The position numbers were made by a program, and so were the translations under genes. The notes beneath the pieces are model-generated. The model saw only the letters and a program-made list of their open reading frames with translations, had not been told where the DNA came from and made no database searches. Shown piece by piece: positions 1 through 5,563 of a DNA stretch of 5,563 bases (position 1 is the first letter of the stretch; each line of letters opens with the position of its first letter). The stretch comes from Hyphomicrobiales bacterium (GTDB taxonomy: Bacteria > Pseudomonadota > Alphaproteobacteria > Rhizobiales > JAJFHR01). The stretch lies in NCBI GenBank assembly GCA_021775515.1, contig JAJFHR010000273.1, forward strand, positions 1-5,563, written 5' to 3'.

Positions 1-1
1 A

Positions 2-1582
2 ATAGACGGCGCAATGAATACTGTGATGCGCACCCAGACACGAACCAATTTTACCACTAATGTTCGTGACCAGAATTTAGCGACATCGTTAGCGGCAATG
101 ACAATCATTGCGGACCTGGAATCTTCATCTCATTTCGGCGATAACCTGAAAAAATTATTGGTGGATTTCAAAAAGTTTGAAAAGAGGCTGTTGCGGCTTA
201 AAAAGCTGCTCAAAAACAAGGCTCAAAAGGAAGTCGGCAAAAAAATTAATGCCGAGATGGCCACGCTCTCGACAATTTTCCGAACCGACCTGGTTCAGGC
301 TGTTGAAACCAAAGCCAAGGGTCCAACTCTCAAATTACTTAGAGCCAATTTAATCAAGTCCAATAAGTCACTTCAAAATAATCTTAATGAACTCAGCCGC
401 CTGCTTCGCGCGGATGCATTTTCTGCGATGGAAATTAATCATGACGCGATTAGTTTTGCAAAAAATGGCTCTATTGCGGCGGTAACAATTGGTATTTTGC
501 TGGTTTTGTCCACTCTTTTCTGGGTTTATTGGACGACAACTGGTCCAATTAGAAAAATGACGGATGCGATGAAACAACTGGCTGGCGGCGATGAAACCGC
601 AGAAATTCCAGGTCTCGGGCGTAGCGACGAAATCGGCGGCATGGCCGATGCGGTATTGACGTTTAAGGAAAACATGGCTGAGGTTGCCAGATTAGCTGAA
701 AAAGACAAAGAGCAGAAGCAGGGCGAGTTGGAAAGAGTGGCGAAAATTGATGCTTGGACCAAAGAATTTGAAGCCGAATACCAGGTCATTGACCAAACAG
801 TATCCGATGCTATTGCTGAGCTTAAGGATAACGCCAGCATCATGTCTGCTACCGCTGATGAAACCAGCCATCAATCTGCGTCTCTTGCAAATGCATCAAA
901 AAGAGCTTCGTCCAATGTGGACGCCGTCACTACTTCGGCGGAACAACTCGCTTCAACTATTAATGAAATCAGCCAGCATGTTTCACAATCTCAGGGGATC
1001 ATTACCGAAGCCATGGAAGGCTCTGAAACCGCCAATGAGCATGTGCAGGGGCTTGAGACGATGGCACAGGGGATTGGCAAGATCGTGCAAATGATTACCG
1101 ATATTGCCGAGCAGACCAACCTGCTGGCGCTCAATGCCACCATTGAAGCAGCACGTGCCGGAGACGCAGGCAAGGGTTTTGCAGTGGTTGCATCCGAAGT
1201 CAAGGGCCTTGCCAGCCAGACGGCAAAGGCGACAGATCAGATCGTCGAGCAAGTAACCGAAATACAAGAGGCTACTCGGTCGACCGCTGAAGCGATCGAA
1301 AACGTCAGTGGTATAATCTCCAAGGTCAGTGAAATTTCATCGACTGTCGGTTCCGCGATCGAAAAGCAGAGATCTGCTACCCAGGAAATTGCCGGCAACA
1401 TGGATGAGGCGTCCGCAGGCACGCGGGAAATTGCCGACAACGTCACCGAGGTCACCCAGGCAGCAGCCGAAACGGGCGAGAAGGCTCAGGGCGTTCGCGG
1501 GGCTACCGATGTTTTGGAGCGGGAATCTTCTCAACTGCAAAAGAACATTCAGACATTCATCGAAAGCATCAAGGCTGCGTAG
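2..1582 (+). CDS. Methyl-accepting chemotaxis protein, 5'-partial
   Basis: This is a transmembrane chemoreceptor that senses a stimulus and controls the CheA/CheW kinase complex. The frame is open to the left edge. The first ATG in the window (base 14) has no ribosome binding site, and only one membrane segment is present, so the true start and first membrane helix probably lie upstream. Residues are numbered from that ATG (522 aa to the TAG). Residues 1-150 are a helical, lysine-rich sensor remnant. A hydrophobic helix spans about 153-173. A HAMP domain follows at about 174-226, with the conserved Pro at 178 and a DEIGGMADAV block. A charged helix at about 227-255 leads into the long signalling coiled coil. 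The hairpin tip at about 364-400 carries the hallmark IAEQTNLLALNATIEAARAG and GFAVVASEVKGLA. There is no C-terminal NWETF-like tether for CheR/CheB. The ligand cannot be inferred. The family is certain; the exact start is unknown. Confidence 0.95.
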   Translation: MDGAMNTVMRTQTRTNFTTNVRDQNLATSLAAMTIIADLESSSHFGDNLKKLLVDFKKFEKRLLRLKKLLKNKAQKEVGKKINAEMATLSTIFRTDLVQAVETKAKGPTLKLLRANLIKSNKSLQNNLNELSRLLRADAFSAMEINHDAISFAKNGSIAAVTIGILLVLSTLFWVYWTTTGPIRKMTDAMKQLAGGDETAEIPGLGRSDEIGGMADAVLTFKENMAEVARLAEKDKEQKQGELERVAKIDAWTKEFEAEYQVIDQTVSDAIAELKDNASIMSATADETSHQSASLANASKRASSNVDAVTTSAEQLASTINEISQHVSQSQGIITEAMEGSETANEHVQGLETMAQGIGKIVQMITDIAEQTNLLALNATIEAARAGDAGKGFAVVASEVKGLASQTAKATDQIVEQVTEIQEATRSTAEAIENVSGIISKVSEISSTVGSAIEKQRSATQEIAGNMDEASAGTREIADNVTEVTQAAAETGEKAQGVRGATDVLERESSQLQKNIQTFIESIKAA

Positions 1583-1718
1583 TCAGGGTTGGCTGCACAT
1601 AGTTTATGGACCTGTGGTTTGAGGCTGGATTTTACTTCGAACCAAAACTCGATTGATGGATTTCGGCTGAGTGTTAGATGACCGAAATACACCTTGAAGA
1701 GCAACATCGTTCCGGCGC

Positions 1719-1750
1719 GGGTTTTCCAGGTTGACGCTGCCTGAAAACCC
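1719..1750. repeat. Imperfect inverted repeat in the gap after the chemoreceptor gene
   Basis: The arms GGGTTTTCCAGG (1719-1730) and CCTGAAAACCC (1740-1750) can pair over 11 bp with one bulged C, leaving a 9-base loop. It lies about 140 bases past the chemoreceptor stop codon and about 100 bases before tRNA-Pro. No U-run follows on either strand, so it is not a standard intrinsic terminator. The rest of 1583-1850 shows no credible gene or clear promoter. It has a 10-bp palindrome GCGCATGCGC at 1795-1804, which could be chance. The repeat could be a transcript-end structure or a decayed element; its function is unknown. Confidence 0.4.
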
Positions 1751-1850
1751 CATTAGAACCGACGCCAATACGATGGAACTGAGCAAATAGCTAGGCGCAT
1801 GCGCAAACACGTTAGGGGCACAGTTTAAGTCTTTGTCATTGTTATGAATT

Positions 1851-1927
1851 CGGGGCATGGCGCAGTCTGGTAGCGCACCTGGTTTGGGACCAGGGGGTCG
1901 CAAGTTCGAATCTTGCTGCCCCGACCA
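1851..1927 (+). tRNA. tRNA-Pro (anticodon UGG)
   Basis: A complete 77-base cloverleaf is visible. The acceptor arms CGGGGCA (1851-1857) and TGCCCCG (1917-1923) pair fully. The D stem is GCGC/GCGC (1860-1863 with 1873-1876). The anticodon stem is CCTGG/CCAGG (1878-1882 with 1890-1894) with loop TTTGGGA, giving anticodon TGG at 1885-1887. The T arm is GCAAG-TTCGAAT-CTTGC. Discriminator A is followed by an encoded CCA (1925-1927). UGG reads proline CCN codons, particularly CCA and CCG by wobble. No clear promoter is seen immediately upstream. Confidence 0.97.
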
Positions 1928-1971
1928 TCATTCATTTTAAGGCATTGACATCTGTTGGTTTGAAGGATTTG

Positions 1972-1980
1972 TGCTATTCT
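1972..1980 (+). promoter_or_regulatory. Possible extended -10 promoter element for the complex I subunit gene
   Basis: TGCTATTCT fits an extended -10 (TGnTATAAT-like) and would start a transcript near 1987, giving a leader of about 35 bases before the ATG at 2022. A perfect TTGACA lies at 1945-1950, but 24 bases separate it from TATTCT, too far for a normal sigma-70 pair. Any -35 at the standard distance is weak. The gene could equally be read through from tRNA-Pro, since no terminator is visible between them. This is a tentative assignment. Confidence 0.3.
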
Positions 1981-2006
1981 GTTTGCACATCCTGTGATCA
2001 GGTACG

Positions 2007-2013
2007 AAGGAGG
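2007..2013 (+). promoter_or_regulatory. Strong ribosome binding site of the NDUFS4-like gene
   Basis: AAGGAGG is a near-perfect Shine-Dalgarno sequence placed 8 bases before the ATG at 2022. It fixes the start codon and supports this short open frame as a real, well-translated gene. Confidence 0.85.
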
Positions 2014-2021
2014 CTTTTTCA

Positions 2022-2327
2022 ATGGTAGCCCGTATTTTCAAACCGGCAAAAACAGCCATGCAATCAGGATCGGCAAAAACCAAGGTTTGGGTGCTGGAGT
2101 ATGAACCTGAAGTCGCCCGGGAAATTGACCCCCTGATGGGCTGGACCAGTTCTGCCGACATGAACTCGCAGATCAGGCTTAAATTTAATTCAAAAGAATC
2201 AGCCATCGCTTATGCGGAAAAAAACGGCATCCCTTACCGTTTATTTGAACCCAAAGAGCGCAAGCGCAAGCCAAAGGCTTACTCGGATAATTTCAAATAC
2301 GGTCGCATTGGTCAATGGACGCATTGA
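2022..2327 (+). CDS. NDUFS4-like ETC complex I accessory subunit
   Basis: This is a 101-aa soluble protein resembling the bacterial ETC complex I subunit family, homologous to mitochondrial NDUFS4 (the 18 kDa accessory subunit). By homology it sits on the peripheral arm of NADH:quinone oxidoreductase and helps assemble or stabilise it; it carries no cofactor. Seen in the sequence: an N-terminal RIFKPAKTAMQSG segment followed by a WVLEYEP strand, typical of the family opening; the central MGWTSSADMNSQIRLKF block; a SKESAIAYAEKNGIPY helix-strand motif; and a basic tail rich in Lys/Arg (about 78-86) ending in a short aromatic segment. The length matches the usual bacterial size of about 100 aa. 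There is no signal peptide or membrane helix. It stands alone between two tRNA genes, away from any nuo operon, which is common for this family. The start is set by an excellent ribosome binding site. Confidence 0.88.
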   Translation: MVARIFKPAKTAMQSGSAKTKVWVLEYEPEVAREIDPLMGWTSSADMNSQIRLKFNSKESAIAYAEKNGIPYRLFEPKERKRKPKAYSDNFKYGRIGQWTH

Positions 2328-2388
2328 GCAACTCCTGTGGCAGATTTACCAGGTGATCAAGTGCAGGCGAAATAACTCACCCTCAAAA

Positions 2389-2465
2389 GGCCCCGTAGCT
2401 CAGCTGGATAGAGCAGCGGACTTCTAATCCGCAGGTCGTACGTTCGAATCGTACCGGGGTCGCCA
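2389..2465 (+). tRNA. tRNA-Arg (anticodon UCU)
   Basis: A complete 77-base cloverleaf is visible. The acceptor arms GGCCCCG (2389-2395) and CGGGGTC (2455-2461) pair with one G-T. The D arm is GCTC...GAGC. The anticodon stem GCGGA/TCCGC (2416-2420 with 2428-2432) encloses loop CTTCTAA, giving anticodon TCT at 2423-2425. The T arm is GTACG-TTCGAAT-CGTAC. Discriminator G is followed by an encoded CCA (2463-2465). It reads AGA/AGG arginine codons. It begins 61 bases after the NDUFS4-like stop codon with no terminator between them, so co-transcription is possible. Its 3' end lies 98 bases from the aioA stop codon; tRNA 3' ends like this are frequent integration sites. Confidence 0.97.
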
Positions 2466-2519
2466 TTTTCAAATGGGTCCGGCCCTAAGACATAGGTAAC
2501 AATTTGCGCCAAAGAAAAA

Positions 2520-2545
2520 CCCCCGGGCAGAAAGCTGTCCGGGGG
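2520..2545 (-). terminator. Intrinsic terminator of aioBA, possibly bidirectional
   Basis: CCCCCGGGCAG (2520-2530) and CTGTCCGGGGG (2535-2545) form an 11-bp GC-rich stem with one G-U pair and a 4-base loop. Read on the minus strand, the stem is followed directly by TTTTTCTTT, a textbook U-tract, 18 bases after the aioA stop codon. Read on the plus strand, the tail is TGATTTTG, weaker but perhaps usable, so the same hairpin may also end transcription from the tRNA-Arg side. No other terminator is seen between these convergent units. Confidence 0.88.
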
Positions 2546-2563
2546 TGATTTTGTCAGATCGGT

Positions 2564-5101
2564 TTAACCCGAAATATATTCTTTTGACTTGAAGGAAATA
2601 TGAGCGACAGATCCTGGTGCATCAGCGATTTTGCGGATGTTGCCCCAGGTCTGTTTATAATTGGGCAAAATCAGTTCGTTGACCCCGGCGTTCACCACAT
2701 TGCCCTGGGTGCCCTGGGGGTGTCCAAACTGCATGAAGGTTTCACCGCGTTTGGCTGACGGGGTCGGATAGACCATCGCCTGGGTTGCACCGGCATCATT
2801 ATAAACTTCAACCAGATCGCCAGCGCCAAGGCCGAGTTCCGCCATGTCATCCAAATTCATCTCAATACCGGGGTAGGGCGCCCGGTCCATGACGAACTCA
2901 TTGTCCTGGTCAAGAAACATATTCTGCCAGGCAAGGTTGGTGCGCCCATTGTTGATCAGGAAGACATACTTGTCTTTCTGTGCTTGTTTGCCCGGCGCCT
3001 GCAAACCACGCCAGGGCGCGTCAATGAATTTGGCTTTGCCATTCTCGGTAGAGAAGACCCCATCGGTATAAAGCCGTGTTGTTCCGATGATGGTTTCGCC
3101 ATCAAGGCCGGTTGCAGGTTCTTGGAAACCATTGGTTCCCATTGCGCGCAATCGCTCGTAAGTAACGAATTTGCCACCGCCGGCATTCTTGCGGTAACCG
3201 TCTTCAAAGACGTCCTCCTCGGTTTTCCAGCCGTAGCCTTTGAACTTGTCGGCATAGCTGTTTTTGCCCATAGTGCGCAATACGCGTTCCATATTTTGCG
3301 CGATACCTGCAGCGATCAGGCAATCAGGTTTGGCTATTCCCGGGGCATCCATGTATTTCTCGGTCAAGCGCATGCGGCGCTCGCCGTTCATGGAAGTGAG
3401 GTTCATTTCGCCAGCCTGGGCAGCAGGCAGGATCACATGGGCGTTCTGGCCGACCTGGCTGTGAATAATATCCATGTTAACGACAAACAGTCCTCCTGCG
3501 CGGATCGCCGATATGATGGCATCGACCAACTCCTGGCGGGTGCCGCCGGCAACAGAGTCAATGGCATCCTTGACCATGTCGGCACGCTTTTTGTGAATGC
3601 GTTTGAATTCAGAGGCATTAAGCGTGGTCTTGTAATGATCGCACGCCCAGATGTGATGGACGCTGCCCTTGCCGGAGATCACCAATTGATCGAGATAGGC
3701 AGCCGGGCGGCCGACATGGGCGTCAGACGGACGCACATAACCTTCCTGATGGCCACCTAGACGTACACAACCACCGCCAAGACGACCAATGTTGCCGGTT
3801 GCCAGAGCGATATTTACCAGTGCTCCGTTGGTCCGGTAGTTGTCATTGCCCCAGATGATGCCTTTTTCGTAACCGATCATGGTCCGGCGGCGCTTGCCAC
3901 CGTCTTTGGGCTTGGCAATCCATTCGGCTGCCTTGACGATTTCGTCCCCCGGGATGCCGGTGATCTTGGCGGCTTCTTGAAGCGAAATGCGGCACCCTTC
4001 AACGGCGGCAGCAAAATTAGTCAGGTGACCGGGGTTTGAGTCCGCCACGCCACGGGCCGGGTAAAGTGCCGGGCGGGTGGCTGCTTTTTTGATGGTGGAG
4101 TTGGCGATGAAATCCTTATCCACCCAGCCCTTATCAGCAATGACGGTGAATATTGCGTTCAACAGAGCAAGGTCGGTGCCGGAATTCAGTGCCAGATGCA
4201 ACACGTTTTCTTTGCCGGCCTCAGCTTCTGCAGCGGCTATAGAAACCGTGCGACGGGGATCGATGAAGATAATTTTGGCAGCCGCGTGGGATTCACCTGG
4301 CATCATCTCCTTTTTTTTGTCCAGCGTTGAGCCGCGCAAGTTGAAGACCCAGTGGTTGAGGAAATAATTCGACTGGGTTTCGAGTGGGTTGCATCCTACT
4401 GCGACCAGAGTGTCCGCCAGTTCGGCATCTTCATAGGCATTGTTCAATTCTCCCACACCCATATCGCGGGTGGCGTGAACTTCAGAATTATAAGCAGGCC
4501 GATTATGGATGCGGCAGTTTTTTATTTTCATCGACTCAAAATATAGCTTGCCGGTGCCCCAGGTATTTTCATAACCCCCGGCGGAGCCGCCGTGGTCAAA
4601 CATGGAAACGAAAAGTTCATCTTCGCTCTTAGTCGCCACCACTCGGGCGGTTACCTGCGCCACCAGGTCAAAGGCATCGTTCCAACTCGTCGACTGCCAG
4701 GTTCCATAACGCCAGACCAGGGGTTCAGTCAGCCGCTGCTGCTGGGTGCCCCGCGTCTTGGAATATTGATTTTCAGCCATGCGGCCGCCGCGGATCGAGC
4801 CGAGGCCTGAGTTCACAACACACTCACGATCCGGCTTGATCACAAGATGAACATCCTTGCCATCCTGCTTGACCACATTATACATGGCAGGCGCATACCA
4901 GGCATCGGTATTGGCGTCCTGCTGTTTGCCGAGGTCAACGCCAAAAGCGTTTTTAGACGCAGCTGTGCCGCCTTGTTTATTGACAGGCCAGCTATAGGCC
5001 TTGTAGCCACAGCCAACGATGCAGTAGTGGCAGGTAACATTTTGCACTTTTGCATCTGCTGGGGCGATCGGCAAACGGTCGATTTGTCTTTTGTAAGCCA
5101 T
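2564..5101 (-). CDS. aioA: Arsenite oxidase large (molybdopterin) subunit AioA
   Basis: This is the catalytic subunit of periplasmic respiratory arsenite oxidase, a DMSO-reductase family enzyme. It oxidises As(III) to As(V) at a bis-MGD molybdenum centre and passes electrons through a 3Fe-4S cluster to AioB. At 845 aa it is close to the known size (about 825). Cluster ligands are C24, C27 and C31, and S102 replaces the fourth Cys, reproducing the AioA pattern C-X2-C-X3-C-X70-S that gives 3Fe-4S rather than 4Fe-4S. H199, A203 and E207 in RIHNRPAYNSEVHA, and R447 and H451 in RLGGHQEG, match the arsenite-pocket residues H195, E203, R419 and H423 of the Alcaligenes enzyme and its non-coordinating A199. 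Other family blocks are ENTWGTGKL, GELNNAYEDA, EKGIIWGNDNY and EMNLTSMNGERR. It has no signal peptide, as expected if it is exported bound to AioB. The ATG has AAGGGAG 10 bases upstream. It follows aioB by 19 bases in one operon. Confidence 0.98.
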   Translation of the reverse strand: MAYKRQIDRLPIAPADAKVQNVTCHYCIVGCGYKAYSWPVNKQGGTAASKNAFGVDLGKQQDANTDAWYAPAMYNVVKQDGKDVHLVIKPDRECVVNSGLGSIRGGRMAENQYSKTRGTQQQRLTEPLVWRYGTWQSTSWNDAFDLVAQVTARVVATKSEDELFVSMFDHGGSAGGYENTWGTGKLYFESMKIKNCRIHNRPAYNSEVHATRDMGVGELNNAYEDAELADTLVAVGCNPLETQSNYFLNHWVFNLRGSTLDKKKEMMPGESHAAAKIIFIDPRRTVSIAAAEAEAGKENVLHLALNSGTDLALLNAIFTVIADKGWVDKDFIANSTIKKAATRPALYPARGVADSNPGHLTNFAAAVEGCRISLQEAAKITGIPGDEIVKAAEWIAKPKDGGKRRRTMIGYEKGIIWGNDNYRTNGALVNIALATGNIGRLGGGCVRLGGHQEGYVRPSDAHVGRPAAYLDQLVISGKGSVHHIWACDHYKTTLNASEFKRIHKKRADMVKDAIDSVAGGTRQELVDAIISAIRAGGLFVVNMDIIHSQVGQNAHVILPAAQAGEMNLTSMNGERRMRLTEKYMDAPGIAKPDCLIAAGIAQNMERVLRTMGKNSYADKFKGYGWKTEEDVFEDGYRKNAGGGKFVTYERLRAMGTNGFQEPATGLDGETIIGTTRLYTDGVFSTENGKAKFIDAPWRGLQAPGKQAQKDKYVFLINNGRTNLAWQNMFLDQDNEFVMDRAPYPGIEMNLDDMAELGLGAGDLVEVYNDAGATQAMVYPTPSAKRGETFMQFGHPQGTQGNVVNAGVNELILPNYKQTWGNIRKIADAPGSVAHISFKSKEYISG

Positions 5102-5111
5102 TTATCAAATT

Positions 5112-5118
5112 CTCCCTT
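5112..5118 (-). promoter_or_regulatory. Ribosome binding site of aioA
   Basis: On the minus strand the 19-base aioB-aioA spacer contains AAGGGAG, 10 bases before the aioA ATG. It fixes the aioA start and shows that aioA is translated by its own initiation within the shared aioBA message. Confidence 0.75.
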
Positions 5119-5120
5119 AT

Positions 5121-5563
5121 CTAGAGTACGTTGCTGAGACGACCGTAAAGCAGTTCATCCACGCCTTCGGCATAGATGTCTCCCTTTGCGTCCACATGCA
5201 GTATGTATTGCGGTAAATTGCTGGTTGCCTGGCCATGGATCTGCTGTCCGCCGGCTTCCGGGTCGAAACGTGAATAGTGCCCGGGACAGTTGAAACTGCG
5301 GTCCTCGCTATTGTAGTTCAGCGCGAAGCCCTTGTGCGGGCAGGTGGTTGAAAATCCAACGATGTCACCCTCGGGACCCACACCGCCTTCCACAGACTTG
5401 CCAAGTTTCAGCAACACCCCCGGAGCATCTCCATCCGGGTAACTGACATCTAGAGGAGCGTTGATTTTGAGTTCTTTGACATTTCCTAGCCGTTTGGCTG
5501 GATAATCTACCCGCGCAGCTCCCGCAGCCTTTGCCTCCGATGGCAAAACCATTGCGGTTGCCA
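5121..5563 (-). CDS. aioB: Arsenite oxidase small (Rieske) subunit AioB, 5'-partial
   Basis: This is the Rieske 2Fe-2S subunit of arsenite oxidase. It takes electrons from AioA and hands them to a periplasmic carrier such as cytochrome c. Residues are numbered from the ATG at 5552. The cluster ligands are C71 and H73 in CPHKGF and C89 and H92 in CPGH, giving C-X-H-X15-C-X2-H as in AioB. F76 and G91 stand where classical Rieske proteins have the two disulphide cysteines. The frame stays open beyond that ATG to the window edge (preceding residues A-T-A), and known AioB proteins are about 175 aa with an N-terminal Tat signal. The 5552 ATG is therefore probably internal: the stretch ATAMVLPSEAKAAGA looks like the end of a signal peptide with an Ala-rich cleavage region, and the twin-arginine part should lie just outside. 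The stop is TAG, 19 bases before aioA. The operon promoter is beyond the window. Confidence 0.96.
   Translation of the reverse strand, partial: ATAMVLPSEAKAAGAARVDYPAKRLGNVKELKINAPLDVSYPDGDAPGVLLKLGKSVEGGVGPEGDIVGFSTTCPHKGFALNYNSEDRSFNCPGHYSRFDPEAGGQQIHGQATSNLPQYILHVDAKGDIYAEGVDELLYGRLSNVL

Noticed and set aside
1795..1804. Palindrome GCGCATGCGC as an operator
   Set aside because: It is only 10 bp, occurs once in the gap, and is not positioned against a recognisable promoter, so chance is likely.
1604..1903. 99-codon minus-strand open frame across the gap and tRNA-Pro
   Set aside because: Its first residues are the antisense translation of the tRNA-Pro gene. There is no ribosome binding site and no recognisable family, so it is a chance frame.
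1945..1980. TTGACA and TATTCT as a classical sigma-70 promoter
   Set aside because: The two boxes are 24 bases apart rather than about 17, so they cannot act as a standard pair; only the extended -10 was kept as tentative.
1825..2022. 65-codon minus-strand open frame containing GSKIRTCDPLVPNQVRYQT
   Set aside because: This is a familiar artefact: the antisense translation of a tRNA-Pro gene, often misannotated as a protein.
2212..2427. 71-codon plus-strand open frame ending in PVAQLDRAADF
   Set aside because: It overlaps the NDUFS4-like gene in another frame and ends in the well-known false translation of a tRNA gene.
2984..3760. 258-codon plus-strand open frame
   Set aside because: It lies entirely antisense to aioA, whose family motifs are unmistakable. 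The long frame is a by-product of codon bias, with no recognisable protein features.
1..5563. CRISPR array, insertion sequence, integrase or novel defence system
   Set aside because: No regularly spaced repeats, transposase or integrase motifs, or unassigned long open frames remain after the known genes are placed.

Overview
This window is a chromosomal segment from a proteobacterium, most likely an alphaproteobacterium. The clues are a small homologue of the mitochondrial complex I accessory subunit NDUFS4, which among bacteria is characteristic of that class; an AioB without the Rieske disulphide cysteines; and a chemoreceptor of the kind common in Rhodospirillales-like genomes. Genus or species cannot be read from the sequence. 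Two genes run off the window, one at each end.

The left third (to 1582, + strand) is most of a methyl-accepting chemotaxis protein whose N-terminus lies outside the window. A 268-base gap follows, in which I see no gene, only an imperfect inverted repeat. Next comes a compact + strand block: tRNA-Pro(UGG) with encoded CCA, a 101-codon NDUFS4-like complex I subunit gene with a strong ribosome binding site, and tRNA-Arg(UCU) with encoded CCA. A strong stem-loop at 2520-2545 separates this block from the genes facing it.

The right half (2564 to the right edge, - strand) is the respiratory arsenite oxidase operon in canonical order: aioB (Rieske subunit, N-terminus cut by the edge), then 19 bases later aioA (845 aa molybdopterin catalytic subunit). 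AioB carries the 2Fe-2S ligands and very probably the Tat signal, just outside the window, that exports both folded subunits. AioA binds the bis-MGD molybdenum centre and a 3Fe-4S cluster and oxidises As(III) to As(V). Electrons pass from Mo through 3Fe-4S and the Rieske centre to a periplasmic cytochrome c or similar carrier, which is not encoded in the window. The operon ends at the stem-loop, with no cytochrome or molybdenum-cofactor gene after aioA.

Every substantial coding stretch falls in a known family. I found no evidence of an undescribed system. The points most worth following are the arsenite oxidase genes abutting a tRNA-Arg, the disulphide-less Rieske site, the lysine-rich sensor of the chemoreceptor, and the shared convergent terminator.
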